Below, one piece after another: positions 24,160 to 35,269 of a DNA stretch of 64,000 nt. The stretch covers positions 161,692,761 through 161,756,760 of the forward strand of contig OZ010799.1 in NCBI GenBank assembly GCA_963932465.1. The letters run 5' to 3'. A program made the translations under genes and the position numbers. Each line of letters starts with the position of its first letter. Within the stretch, counting starts at the first letter, position 1. The notes under the pieces were generated by a model. That model worked only from the letters and a program-made list of their open reading frames with translations. It was not told where the DNA came from and did no database searches. Origin of the DNA: Maratus speciosus. Taxonomy: Eukaryota; Arthropoda; Arachnida; Araneae; Salticidae.

Positions 24160-24710
24160 CACATATAAACAAAAATAAAAGATCATTATATTTGTTTTCA
24201 TAGCTGTTTACATATTTTGGCAACATATCTCTCTTTCAGATGCCCGAATTGCGCCAAGCTTTTTTTTTTTTTTTTAATGCAAAGTGCCCTATAGTGGAAA
24301 AGTACCTACATAAGTAATTAATAATAATAAATACATGGCACAGATGTCATATTCGCCCCATATTGGCGCGATTTTTTTCTGACGCCAATGTCATATACGC
24401 AGCGGGTACTTAACTGGCGCCAAAATGTCATTATTTTGATTGATGTGGTAACCCGGATTATGTTGTTTATGCTGTTGATGTTTTCGCCAAATTGGCAACC
24501 GAAAAAAATCGCGCCAATATGGGGCGAATATGACATCTGTGCCAAATACATGTATAAACAAAAATAAAAATTCATCAAGTTTATTTTCATAGCTGTTTAT
24601 ATATTTCGGCAACATATCTCACTTTCTGAAGCCTCAATTGCGTCAAGCTTTTTTTAAAAATGAGCTATAATGGAAAAGTACCCAAATAAATAATTAATAG
24701 AAATAACAAA
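24160..24710 (+). repeat. Duplicated ~170 bp segment flanking MITE copy 3
   Basis: 24160-24328 and 24552-24710 share ATAAACAAAAATAAAA, TTTTCATAGCTGTTTA, GGCAACATATCTC and ATGGAAAAGTACC in the same order. Copy 3 of the MITE lies between the two. Confidence 0.8.
24337..24543. mobile_element. GGCACAGATG MITE, copy 3, with exact 8 bp duplication
   Basis: Flanked by AAATACAT on both sides (24329-24336, 24544-24551). The ends are GGCACAGATGTCATATTCGC and its complement, followed by GCGCGATTTTTTT and the matching AAAAAAATCGCGC inside. An 8 bp duplication points to hAT-type mobilisation, although the terminus is GGCAC rather than CAGNG. Confidence 0.88.
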
Positions 24711-25928
24711 TCATATAAGCTAAAACATTTTATTTCGAGATCAAAGCATTGTTTTTAATTTCGATTAAAAAGTACGTATCATAGGATAATTTCAGTTGAA
24801 ATTAGGTTTACAGCTTAATATCTCATTCCATAAACCTAAACAAACACAAGTGATTCATTCTTCGTGAACCGTGAAAAATATTAAACCATTGAGGTAATCA
24901 TTCATAATGTAAATTCTCCAACAATCAATGGACAATATTCTTATGACGTCATAGTAGGTAAAATGGTGGCGGTATTGTTTGTTTATGGTTTGAATTCAGA
25001 AAGATTTTATTTTGCAGTGTCTCTTAGTTACATTACTTTATTGTCATATTTATGAGCTCGAACAAAAGCATATTTTTTCATTATTTAGTTATTAAATAAT
25101 AAAAAAAATATAAATGCATGATTTGAAAAATTTAATTAATTTTCTTTGTTAATACTAAAAGTAATACTGGCGTAACAGCGCGTTTAAGTTAAATAAGTGT
25201 AACCGTTTAATTCTCATGTAATATTCAAAATAACTGTATTTATTAGATTTCAGTAAGCAACATCAGGGCCCGATTAAACTTTGAAGTTAGAGGAATTACA
25301 ATGTCTTTACAGGACCTTTCTTTTGGAGAAGCTTTTCTAAATTCCACATATACATGGAAACTCTTCAGTGTTAAAATATTATTCCTAGGACTAACATAAC
25401 ATCAGAACGGCCGGCAATTTTACAGAAGTTTTTGAAAACTACTTTATATCAGAAATGTTATTAAAAACTGGTCACGTATTTTTTATAGCGGCCCACACAA
25501 TTATGATTATGACAAGTTGTAGCCAATTTCGCCAACGTCGTAACCAAGATTGTGAAGCACACACGTTTAATATCATTTCATTAAATCGTATACGATAGTT
25601 TAATAGTTTTTACCTTACTTCAAGTGTGTAATTTATTTATTTTTAAGGCTTAGCTATCTAAATTGTCCAATATGTGAATTAAAAAAAAATGTAAGATTGA
25701 ATAGACATGACCGCAAAGAGCCTCAAATCTGCATAACACTTGGAACTAAACTCTGCAGATTAGTGGCCTTCTACTGTACACAGATTTTCATAAATGTGTA
25801 TCGTTCTTAAAATGTGTTATTTTCATCTATCACTGCGGAACAAGCGAGAAAAACTCATATTTTTGCACGTGAGTTGTATATATCTTTACATCTAATTTTC
25901 CGTCATTTTTGACGGGCTACCTTTCTAG

Positions 25929-26211
25929 TTTTATCATAAAACCGGTTTTAATTGGAGTACAGTCATAATTTTTCTTTTAAAAGTTTTGTAACGTGTTGTT
26001 TTTCAACCTTTCAGGAGCAAGATATTTCTGATTCAAAAATTTAATTCACACCGCAATTTACAGACAAATTTATTATAAAATAATCAAAAGATTTTTTTTT
26101 CACGTATATTGTGAGATTGAAATTGTGCTAAAAAGCTACTAGTGTCACTTGGCAGTTTAGGCATTAAATTTGAGCAATTGCAAACTGCAAATAATGGCTC
26201 TAAAGGGGTTA
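25929..26211 (+). repeat. Continuation of the 504 bp satellite after the Helitron
   Basis: TTTTATCATAAAACCGGTTT continues the unit exactly where it stopped at 20404. It runs through a diverged TTTCAGGAGCAAG marker and ends near GGCTCTAAAGGGGTTAA, the apparent far end of the MITE contained in the unit. Confidence 0.88.
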
Positions 26212-26383
26212 ATATTAGACAAATATTTATTTTTGACCTCTTAAAAAGTTTTTAATTAATTCTAATTTTATTTATTTTACGAAGAAATTCTGGTTCGAAA
26301 AAAATATTTTTCTTTTTACTAGTCAAAAGACCAGTTGCCCGTATATTCAGCGTTAAATTTTTTTACGTGAATATCAGAAAATC

Positions 26384-27925
26384 TGACACATCTTACACCG
26401 GAAACGTGAAAACACGCCTTTTGGATACATTTAATTCCGCCCAGGGCCGGTACTGTTGCATTTTATGTGTTACATTATTCCTCAAAAAATATGTACACTA
26501 TTCATATTTTTAACAATTAGACACTACTGTGCATACAAATACTTTCATTAGAAACAATACTACTATTATAGACATTCAATTATAATATAAACATGAACAG
26601 ATAATGTACTACTAAAAGAACTCATTACACTGTGTTACAATAAATAAAAAATAAGTACGGCTAATCAGTGTATACAATATAATTAAGAAAATCTATAATT
26701 AAAATAACATACTACTCAGAATAATAAAATAAAATATATTTCAAAAGTTTCGGCTAATAAAAACTTGTCCATTATCGGGGACTAGTTATAACGTGTTAGT
26801 TTCTCCTGGATATTTTCCTGATCATGGACAAATTTTTATTGCCCGAAACTGTTGGAATATATTCGTATTTTATTATTGTGTGCAGTATGTGATTTTAATT
26901 ATAGATTCTTTTAAATATATTACATACACTGATTAGTCGTACTTATCGTTTATTTACAGATAAATATTTTTTGTTATATACAACTTCGAACATTTTCATA
27001 TAAACAATATATATTCAACCATTTTCTATCCTGCTGAAACATAAAAATAATTTTAAATATAAAAGTCGATCATGGTACACGACATGCTGGCACCTCCTTT
27101 CAAATGTATTTTTGCACGAAAAGAAATTTTTCATGTGAAATCTATAGATCCAAAGCAGAATAATAAAGCGGTTGGTTTGGTCAAACTCGAAACTGTTTTT
27201 TAATAAGTTATGATGAAAGTACCTCGAAAGAATAACTTTAAGGTTCTTACGAAGAAATTGATATCCCAATAGTTTTTTGAAAAATTAACTGTATTTCTTT
27301 CTTTTTCTTTAGTGAAATCAAAATACACGTTTTTAACTTTAGTAACTGAAATTTTCAAATTTTTTTTAAATATTTATTTTATTTTATTTTATAACAATAT
27401 ATTTTAATTGCCATACATTGCATTTTTTAAACGATTGTTATTGTTCAAATTAAGAAAATATAATCGTTAAATTTTGCTATTTCGTGTAACTAGCGAGATA
27501 GAGAAATTTTGTATAACTTGATTCATTTTTCATGAAATTTTCTTTTATTTCGTCTAAATTAATAATACATTATCCTTGAAAATCGTAATTTTTAAATTGT
27601 GTATGAAATTTGTTTTCGTACAATTATGGTGAGTTTAATTTTACTTCAAGCCTTCCCACATTTACAGCTGATGAACTGGGGTGTCGAAACAGTATCAAGA
27701 TTTAAGTTTTCCAATGAAAACTACAAGAAATTCTATTGTGATTCCTTCCTATAAAACAGCTGTTTTGTTAAAAATTAATCATTAACTAAATTGTATGCAA
27801 CATGTTTTGCCTCATAGATTTTATCTGATATTTTATATATTTTTAAATGATTGTCTTTATTAAAATCAAGAAAATATAGCCGTTAAAGTTTGCTAATGCA
27901 AGCAACTAGGGAAAAGGGGAAACTA
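26384..27925 (+). repeat. Family R, copy I (unclassified interspersed repeat)
   Basis: It starts ACACATCTTACACCGGAAAC and shares order and wording with 30738-31460 (copy II) and 40273-40500 (copy III): GCCCAGG-type word, TACAACTTCGAACAT, TTTTCTATCCTG, CATGCTGGCAC and CAAACTCGAAACTGTTTT. It has no coding frame and no known terminus. The tail (27540-27900) resembles 28150-28367 plus 29237-29545, and 36190-36650. Confidence 0.75.
26605..26955. mobile_element. 351 bp insertion with inverted arms in family R copy I
   Basis: Comparison with copy II shows extra DNA flanked by ACAGATAA on both sides (26597-26604, 26956-26963), an 8 bp duplication. Inside are arms ATAAGTACGGCTAATCAGTG near 26653 and the complement of ACACTGATTAGTCGTACTTA near 26925, paired over ~150 bases. 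The right arm nearly reaches the border, whereas the left side carries ~40 extra bases. Confidence 0.75.
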
Positions 27926-28115
27926 CAGTGTTGCTAGATTTTTTTTTTTTTTTTATTCAGATTATTTGATTGTCACCACTTTTTTTAAATAGTATAATTC
28001 GGCTTATATTTCAGAATTTTTAGTCAATTATTAAATAGGCCGGATATTTCTATTTTTAAAAAGCGGTGACAATCAACAATCTGGGAATAAAAAAGTCTCT
28101 AATCTGGCAACACTG
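27926..28115. mobile_element. CAGTGTTGCC-type MITE
   Basis: The left end CAGTGTTGCTAGATT pairs with the right end, whose complement reads CAGTGTTGCCAGATT. The inner arms carry GATTGTCACCACTTTTT and its inverse AAAAGCGGTGACAATC. Length 190 bp, no coding content, and no target duplication visible by eye. A second arm of the same family is at 47283-47375. Confidence 0.82.
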
Positions 28116-29545
28116 TCTGGCAAAACTGACTATGTATAACTTCATCCATTTTTTTTAAATGTTTTATTTCCTCTTTATTAATAAAGCATTATCCTTAAAA
28201 ATTGCAGTTGTTAAACTGTGCATGAGAATTTGTTTATAATTACGCAGAGCTTAATATTTTACTTGAAGCAATACTACAGTTAGAAATGATGGGCTTGAGT
28301 ATAAAACAGCATCACTAACAAATAGCCAGTTTTGAGATTATCAAGATTCAAGTTTTCTAATGTAAACTAAACTGGTGTCCAAAATTAAGGACAAGTCACA
28401 AAATGCTAATTTTTAAGTAAGCGAATACTCAAAATGAAATAATATAATTCAAATAGTTACTATCCTTACAGCACAACTAGTCCATATAGCCTCTCATTCA
28501 TGTCACACATGGCGAACAGTGTCACAGTCACTACGGTGAAACAAAAAATAGAAAATTCCACACGTCTCATTATAAGTCTCAAACGATCACTATATGTGAC
28601 TTCACTGAGACGTCAATGTGACTGCTGCTTTGTGACGAGTCACCAGGTGACTTTACAATGTTAACATTGTGACTCTCATGTGACTGTCATTTTTAGACTC
28701 AATTTCAAAGTCATCAGGAACGTTGCATTATGATAAGTCACCAAATAATATCACTTTATAGTCACATGGTGACTTTTCACAAAAGAGCACAATGGTGACT
28801 TCACAGTAGTCTCTCTGTCACCTGATAGTCATCATGTGACTTTAATGTGACATTATTTGGTAACTTATCACAATGCAGCGTTCACGATGACTTTGAAATT
28901 GAGTCTGCAGATGACAGTCACATGAGAGTCACAATGTAACTACATTGTAAAGTCACATGGTGACTCGTTACAAAGCAGCTGTCACAGTGACGTCTCAGTG
29001 GAGTCACATATAGTGATCATTTGAGACTCATAATGAGATGTATGGAATTTCCTATTTTTTTGCTTCACCGTAGTCACTGTGACACTTGTGACCATGTGTA
29101 ACATGAATGAGATGTTATATGGACTAGCTGTGCTGTAGAGATGGTAATTATTCGAATTTTATTATTTCCTTTTGAGTATTCGCGTACTTGAAAATTAGCA
29201 TTTTGTGATTGGTCCTTAATTTTGGACACCACTGTATAAGCAAATACATCTGTTGTATTTGTGATTCCTTCTTACTAAAACAGCTGATTTCTTGAAAATT
29301 GATCTTCGACTAACATTTGTGCGATATGTTTTCTCAATTTTATCTCATTCGATTTGTGTGCAAAGTGTCTTCATTATTAAATTTCATATCTAAAATTTAT
29401 CTTTGATTATCACAGCATCTACCGAATAAAGTATAAACTTTGAATTTTTAAAAGGTTCTCGAGATGCAGCTAGCAATACACATAATGCAAATTTTACTCA
29501 AGTTTCGTGAAAATATTTTACATTAGAATTTCTATTTACAACTAT
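28116..29545 (+). repeat. Family R tail, split by the large palindrome
   Basis: 28116-28367 ends ...AGTTTTCTAATG and 29237-29545 resumes with GTGATTCCTTC, matching the uninterrupted order at 27695-27760 and 36340-36380. It includes CTCGAGATGCAGCTAGC near 29458, also found in a diverged form near 36560. Confidence 0.75.
28370..29234. mobile_element. 865 bp near-complete palindrome with TA duplication
   Basis: TA borders both ends (28368-28369, 29235-29236). The ends are AACTGGTGTCCAAAATTAAG and, complemented, CAGTGGTGTCCAAAATTAAG, a terminus of Tc1/mariner style. The arms (about 420 bp each) meet near 28800. They are packed with GTCAC and GTGAC words, more than 20 by eye. It interrupts family R. 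No coding capacity; a transcript would fold into one long hairpin. Confidence 0.92.
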
Positions 29546-29549
29546 TTAA

Positions 29550-29748
29550 CACTAGAACTAACGGAAATTTGGTCAAGGTTTATAAGAATATTTCACCCCA
29601 GAATTTTGGTTTAAAACAGTTTAACTTTATTATTTAACGTGTTTCTTCTTTGTATCTTTTTAACTTATTTCATAATCAAATTTATGCTTTGAACCGAAAC
29701 CTATTCATATGGTAGCCGTCAAAATGGCGGCTCACCGTAGTTGTAGTG
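29550..29748. mobile_element. TTAA MITE, CACTAGAAC type
   Basis: TTAA at 29546-29549 and 29749-29752. The ends CACTAGAACTAACGG and the complement CACTACAACTACGG pair imperfectly. Same family as 45251-45442. Confidence 0.8.
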
Positions 29749-29752
29749 TTAA

Positions 29753-30737
29753 CTTTTATATTTTAAGTTAAAATATTTCTGTTTGATTTGTATTTTATAT
29801 ATTTTATATAGAAATAGTTTTCCTTGTCACTGGTTAAATGACCAGCTGTTAATGTATCCAGCGTTGAACAATTTTAAATTTAAAAAATACATATGTAATA
29901 ATAAAAAATTTCACCCTTTTATTTTAGTTATTAACCTTTTTTTACTTAGCTTCAATAATATCTTAAATATCTTTTATCTTTTTCCCATGCTTTAAATCCG
30001 GTGCATTTTATTATTCTAAAAACCTTAATTCATTCGTAGCTTACTTCTTATAAAACCCACTAAATTACTTTCTTTCATTTTATTCTGAGAAACATTTTTT
30101 TTCGAATGTATTTAATATTTTGTTCTATTGATGTTCCATATCCCATAATTCCTTGCCAGCTCCTGCAAACATTCTGATTTGCGTTATAAATCTACCGCTG
30201 AGAGTAAATAGTTAGCTCATTTACGTCACGCTTTCTCCACCCTCTGCTCAGGATTTGTCAAAACGCTGACATAGCCTCCCATCTCCCACCCCCCTTCCAC
30301 TTAGCTGGATTGGCCTTTTTGGATCGGTATACTTACGCGTGTGTTTTTCGCGAGTATTTAACCTGTTGCATTGGCTGTAGTGGGAGAGACAGATTTTTTT
30401 ACGATTATTGTTTTGCTTCAAAACCCGCTGTCTCCGGAAAGCTTTGTTTCCTGTATTTTCGTCAAGTTTTTCTATTATTTAACATCTAGCGGTTTACATT
30501 TACGGCGTAGCGACGACCCGATTATGGGTAGCATTTACTAGTGGAGTTGGTGTATTTTATGATCCTCAAATAAATTACAGTTGTTATTTTCGGGAAACTA
30601 CCAAGGGATGTATGCCTGATCTTCCACTCTGACCATGATTTCACGACTGCAAAACTTTCATTTCTCGGTTGGAGGTAGATAACGAGTGTATGGCTGCTGC
30701 TTAAGACCGATATGTTTCTATCTAGTGAATTCATATC
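29753..30737. other. Unassigned region with a GC-richer block at 30180-30720
   Basis: 29780-30130 is AT-rich with one 70-codon frame and no domain. The 30180-30720 block is clearly richer in G and C. It has a CCTCCCATCTCCCACCCCC tract and GTATTTAACC (a TATA-like word) near 30355, with GCGTAGCGACGACCCG near 30505. It could be a promoter-like fragment or a solo LTR, but no matching termini or duplication were found. Confidence 0.35.
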
Positions 30738-31460
30738 ATATATATTAACACATCTTACGCCGGAAACGTTAAAAAACGTCTTTTGGATACAAGTATACCG
30801 CCCAGGTGTGGTACTTTTGCATTTTATGGGTTACATTATTCCTAAAAAATATATACATAATGTTCGTATTTTTACAATTGGACTACGATTCATATAAATA
30901 CTTTGATTAGAAACAATACCATTATTATATACATTCATTTATAACATAAACGCGAATAGATAACATATTTTTGTTATATACAACTTCGAACATCATTCGT
31001 ATAAAAAAATATAGAAACATTTTCTATCCTGTTGAAAGATAATACCAATAATAATTAAATATCAATAAAGTCGACCATGCTGGCACTTCCTTTCAAATAT
31101 ATTAGTCGGAGTAAATAAAATTTTTAATATGAAATCTACAAATCCAAAGCAGAATGATAAAGGGTTTGATTTGGTCAAACTCGAAACTGTTTTAAGAAGT
31201 TATGAAGAAAGTACCTCGATAGAATAACTTTAAGGGTCTTACAAAGAAATAGATATCGGAATAGTTTTACGAAGCATTATGTGTTTCTTTTCTTTTAGTG
31301 AAATGAAAATACACGTTTCTCACTAAAGTAACTGAAATAAATTTTTGATATCTTTTATTATTTTTTATTTGTTTGAACAATATATTTTAATGAACTCTAT
31401 ATTGCATGTTTTTTAAATGATTGTCTTTAAATGATTGACGTTAAAATTTGCAGATGCCAG
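30738..31460 (+). repeat. Family R, copy II
   Basis: Opens ACACATCTTACGCCGGAAAC and follows copy I without the 351 bp insertion, giving the empty-site reference for it (AATAGATAACATATTTTTG around 30955). Confidence 0.8.
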
Positions 31461-32264
31461 CAACCACAGATTTATGAATATAGAGTGGTTGGCATGTAAT
31501 CGAAATGGTGAAGCTTCAACTGTAACCAGTTTCGCAGAGACTGATTACCTCCTGGGCGGAGTTCAACCGCTAAATTTGAATTAAAAAAAAATTCTCCTTA
31601 TGTAAGCGATTTATTCTTGCAAAGTTTCAGATATAAATATAGCAAAAACGAATATCCATTTTTACTAGTGGACGTTTATTCTGGAGGTAGTTAACCTTCT
31701 ATTGCCGGCTATAGAAGTTAAAAATCGCAGTCTCTGAGTACGGCAATGTCGTGGAATTTTTTTCCCCCACATTGGAGTGACCATTTCTTCGGGAACCTTT
31801 GTCTGAAAGCGGGGAGAAGGGTTGAGTTCCAGGGTTGCTGTATAATTCTTGGAAGTATTGAGCAGGTTGTTATTTACGCCAGTTATCCCCATTTTGGTTC
31901 GCTTTCATTCTTATATTTAAAATGAGTGCTAGAGTGCGAGGAAAGAATTAGTATATATGAATCATTAGGAAATAGTATTTTAATAATTTTCCTGATCATC
32001 ATTCTTAGATACAGTCAGTAAAATAGATGAACTGGCATTACAAACTTATCGGGGATTTGACAAATCAACTAAAATGAAATATATGTACATTATTTTAACA
32101 TTTTATATAAAAAAAAATAATAAAAATAATATTAATATATAAACACAATCAAATATGTTATAATATAATATTAAACCCTAAAAGTTTTTTTTTAGCTGAT
32201 TAGATGGTGTGTAGTTAATTCTAAAATTCAGTTTTTTCGGGGGGGGGGGAGTAAACATTACTGA
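31461..32264. other. Unassigned region
   Basis: The minus-strand frame 31665-31892 (75 codons) has no recognised domain. A G tract lies at 32240-32250. Nothing else could be supported. Confidence 0.4.
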
Positions 32265-34330
32265 CTAGTGGCATATATTGCTTACAAGTTTTGCTTTAAC
32301 TAAATTGTATACCAGCTTAACTATATCTTAGTATGTAATAACTAAAATTCGTTTGTGAATAAATAAGTTCATACACAAAAATAAAAAATAATAAAAAGAA
32401 TTATGTTACATTATAAGAGAAAAAAAACCATAAAAACAAAGTTACAATCTATGAAAACGAACTGAAATTGATATCAAGTGTACTAATGTCTTGGAGTATA
32501 TGGGCTGCATAGCATTTATTGTTACCATTTTTACAGACACACAGCGGGAAAAAAGGATTTAGTTACCAGGAGCGCCAACTTTAAAAAAATATTTGGTGGG
32601 CTCTAACATTTTTTATAAAACAACAAATACAGTTTTTACCCTTTGGAGAGAGAAGCGGGAAGAGCAAATGACTAAAGATGATAATCGGAAACTAAATTAT
32701 GTTATTTCTAAGCAAGATATAAAATTATTATAATTTATTAAATGATTTTATCACATTATATTCTCATAATTTTCCTTATAAATACATAATAACATAAAAC
32801 TTGCAATCTATTGAATATGCAAAAAACTAAAAGTCAAGAAAAATATACATTTTAGTCATCTAAGTGCTTTATTAATTCAAGACATTAAAACCTAAGGCAA
32901 AATGTTCAGGAAGTTAATTTTTGGGAGAAATTTAACTATACATCCGCTGAAGTGTCTTTTACTGTCCATGTAAATCTTATTGGCATTCTTACTATTTTTT
33001 AAACAAAATTATTTTGAGAACGTCAATAAAACCCTATTTCATTGAAGCGATAAAATAAATAAATAATGAAACAAATCAATTGAAAATAGGTGGGCGCAGA
33101 GATCATATTATTGGGTGGACTCGCGCCCCATGGGCCCATATAAGTTGGCGCCACTGTTAGTTACATTAAATTTATGAGTGATTATTGTCGACAATTCCTC
33201 TTTCTGTCGCAAGTTTTAAACATAAATGCTTGATACTTACCGACATACTGATGAAAGCGATTTGCAATCAAATAGCTCCCTTTTTTTTAATACCTCCCGG
33301 TAAATTAATTACATCTTCAGTCATAAGCAATTGTTGTCTTATGACGGTAGGTTTTTTTCTTTCTTGCGCTATAGTATGTGGAAATTCAGTTAAAAACGCT
33401 TACTTTAACAGCATTTTTCTAAAAAACCTATTACCTTTACTGAAAGACGAAAAAAGAACGCATTCGATTACATCGTTTCAAAATAAGAGCGCTTGATACA
33501 TTTGCAAACAAAAAAGTGTTAGTGTGAATATCAGAATAGCCTTAAAACTTCATTATTTTAGTACATTACGCGATGTGTAATAAATTCTAAACCTCCTATT
33601 CAGGTCTATGAAAAGGAGCAAAACAAAAAGCATTATGGCCTATAGGCAGGTATTGTTTACAAATTTTATTTTATTTAAATCATATTCTGTCTCAACTATA
33701 TCTTAGTATGTATGAACTAAAATTTGTCTTTCAATGAATAAATTCATACACACACGCACAAAAAAGAAAAAAATTGTCCGCTACATTATAAGGGAAAAAA
33801 AATCATTGCCTTTTTTATTTTGTTTATTTTTCAAAAAATGTCACTCTATCAAAATGAACTGAAATTGATTTGAAATGTACTGCAGTCTTGTGGAATATAG
33901 ACTTCATAGCTTTTATTTTTACATTTTTTTTACTGCACACGCAAACTCACACACACAAAAGAATTTGGTTACAGTAAGTTTATGAGTGATTATTGTTGAC
34001 AGTTCCACTTTCGGTATCAATTTTTTACGCATAAAAACATGATACTCACAGACATACTGATTTAAGTGATTTGAAATCAAATAGATTTTTTTGAATACTT
34101 TACGATAAATGAATTTCATCTTAAGTTTTAAGCAATTGTTGTCTCAAGACGACAGTTTTCGTTTTCTTTCCTGAGCTATCATATTTGGAAAATCCCGTTT
34201 AAAACGTCAACTTTGTCAGTATTTTTTCTTTAACGAAAAACGAAAAAAAAAAACCGCTTTCGATTACATAGTTTTTAAATAAGCGTACCTGCTTATTTGA
34301 TAAATTTGAAACAAAAACTACTATAGTGAG
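32265..34330 (+). repeat. Segmental tandem duplication (two ~700 bp units)
   Basis: Unit 1 (32265-33525, including a 590 bp insertion) and unit 2 (33640-34330) share CTATATCTTAGTATGTA, ACATTATAAG, AACTGAAATTGAT, TTTATGAGTGATTATTGT and TCGATTACAT in the same order. Divergence is moderate, so this is an older duplication. The frame 33185-33496 (103 codons) lies in unit 1 but is not preserved in unit 2, arguing against coding. Confidence 0.82.
32567..33156. mobile_element. hAT non-autonomous element with exact 8 bp duplication
   Basis: Flanked by TTAGTTAC at 32559-32566 and 33157-33164. The ends are CAGGAGCGCCAACTTT and, complemented, CAGTGGCGCCAACTTA. It is absent from the matching place in duplication unit 2 (near 33965), which gives an empty-site check. 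The 590 bp interior is non-coding. Confidence 0.93.
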
Positions 34331-35054
34331 GTTTACTATAGTATATTTTATATTTAATATAGAGTGTTATAGTTGTTTTTATAGAGATACATAAAATTAT
34401 TTTAAATTGATATGCATTATTTAAATGTATTGTTCCTATGAAATATGGAATCTGTAGAGTTTATTTGATGGATTTTATAGGGAAGCGGGGGGAGGGGCAT
34501 ACTCAAATAAGAATTCCATTATTATTGTGGGAGTAAAAATCATTTGGAAGTGAAGGAATATTATATGACATAGAGTACTGAGAAAATGATGCAACATACA
34601 GGATTTTACAGTAAGAAAATGGCATCATGCACTCTAAAACTGTCAAACTGCAAAAAAGAGGACTTGTTTCGGGGGGGGGGGGGGAGGGGGTTTGGAAGTA
34701 TTTTAATTGACTTAGTATTTAGTTATTGTTATTAGATGACAATAAATGTGGGAAACACATAGTTTTAAAGGTTTAAAATTTTGTATAATTGTGGTGGCGG
34801 GGGGGCTGTACAGGATATTTTGGGGTATTTTTTCTTTTGCTTTGTTTTTGATAGCCGATTGTTTATTTATTGTTACTAAACAGTCCCACTTAGCACAGAA
34901 GATCTTTTTAATACAGAGTTGTAAATATGTTAAATTTTTTATGATGGGGAAAACTTAAATTTTGGAGGATGGGAGTTTGTAATTTAGGTAATTGATTATT
35001 TAAATTGGTTAGCAGAATTTTTAAAGAGTTCTCAATTTCTTAAACTTTTTTGTA
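34331..35054. other. Unassigned region with G tracts
   Basis: G-rich runs lie at 34490-34500 and 34672-34692. The frame 34746-34958 (70 codons) is hydrophobic but has no recognised signature. Confidence 0.4.
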
Positions 35055-35058
35055 TTAA

Positions 35059-35259
35059 CCCCTTGATGGGCGGTGGGATAAAATATATTCCACCTAATTT
35101 AAACACGATTATCACCAGAAAATTTTAACTAAATTTTATATTTTTAACTTTAGAGGAAAATTGTTGAAATATTGCTTTTCCTTATTTAAAAATGAAATTT
35201 TTCGATTATTTTGGTGAGAATTCAAAATTCAGAGACATTTTTGCTTGCCCCTCAAGGGG
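35059..35259. mobile_element. TTAA MITE, CCCCTTGA type
   Basis: TTAA at 35055-35058; TTGA, probably a mutated TTAA, at 35260-35263. The ends CCCCTTGATGGGCGG and, complemented, CCCCTTGAGGGGCAAGC are inverted. Inside are ATCACCAGAAAATTTTA and TATTTTGGTGAGAATT. Matches 16099-16239 in reverse. Confidence 0.82.
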
Positions 35260-35269
35260 TTGAAGGTGT

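Larger units (their letters stand above)
20405..25928 (+). mobile_element. Non-autonomous Helitron (5.5 kb) inserted in the satellite
   Basis: The satellite unit reads CATATA-TTTTATCA; here the two halves are separated exactly between A and T. The inserted DNA begins TCTATTTATATAAAATCC and ends with a hairpin CCGTC-attttt-GACGG (25900-25915), then GCTACCTTTCTAG. A 5' TC, a 3' CTAG preceded ~10 bases by a hairpin, A/T insertion and no target duplication are the defining Helitron marks. No Rep or helicase frame is left; the interior is filled by MITEs and a hAT element. A start-proximal block (20520-20760) resembles 10181-10400 of element A, which suggests a shared ancestry of parts. Confidence 0.9.

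Noticed and set aside
22520..24615. Several 60-90 codon frames with similar peptides (for example MSYTPNN and MSYSPHI starts)
   Set aside because: The similarity comes from repeated palindromic MITE copies; frames read across inverted ends and differ between copies.
30180..30720. Solo LTR or host promoter
   Set aside because: TATA-like and GC-rich words are present, but no terminal TG/CA pair, no target duplication and no adjoining reading frame could be shown.
33185..33496. 103-codon open frame
   Set aside because: It lies in one unit of a segmental duplication; the other unit does not preserve the frame.
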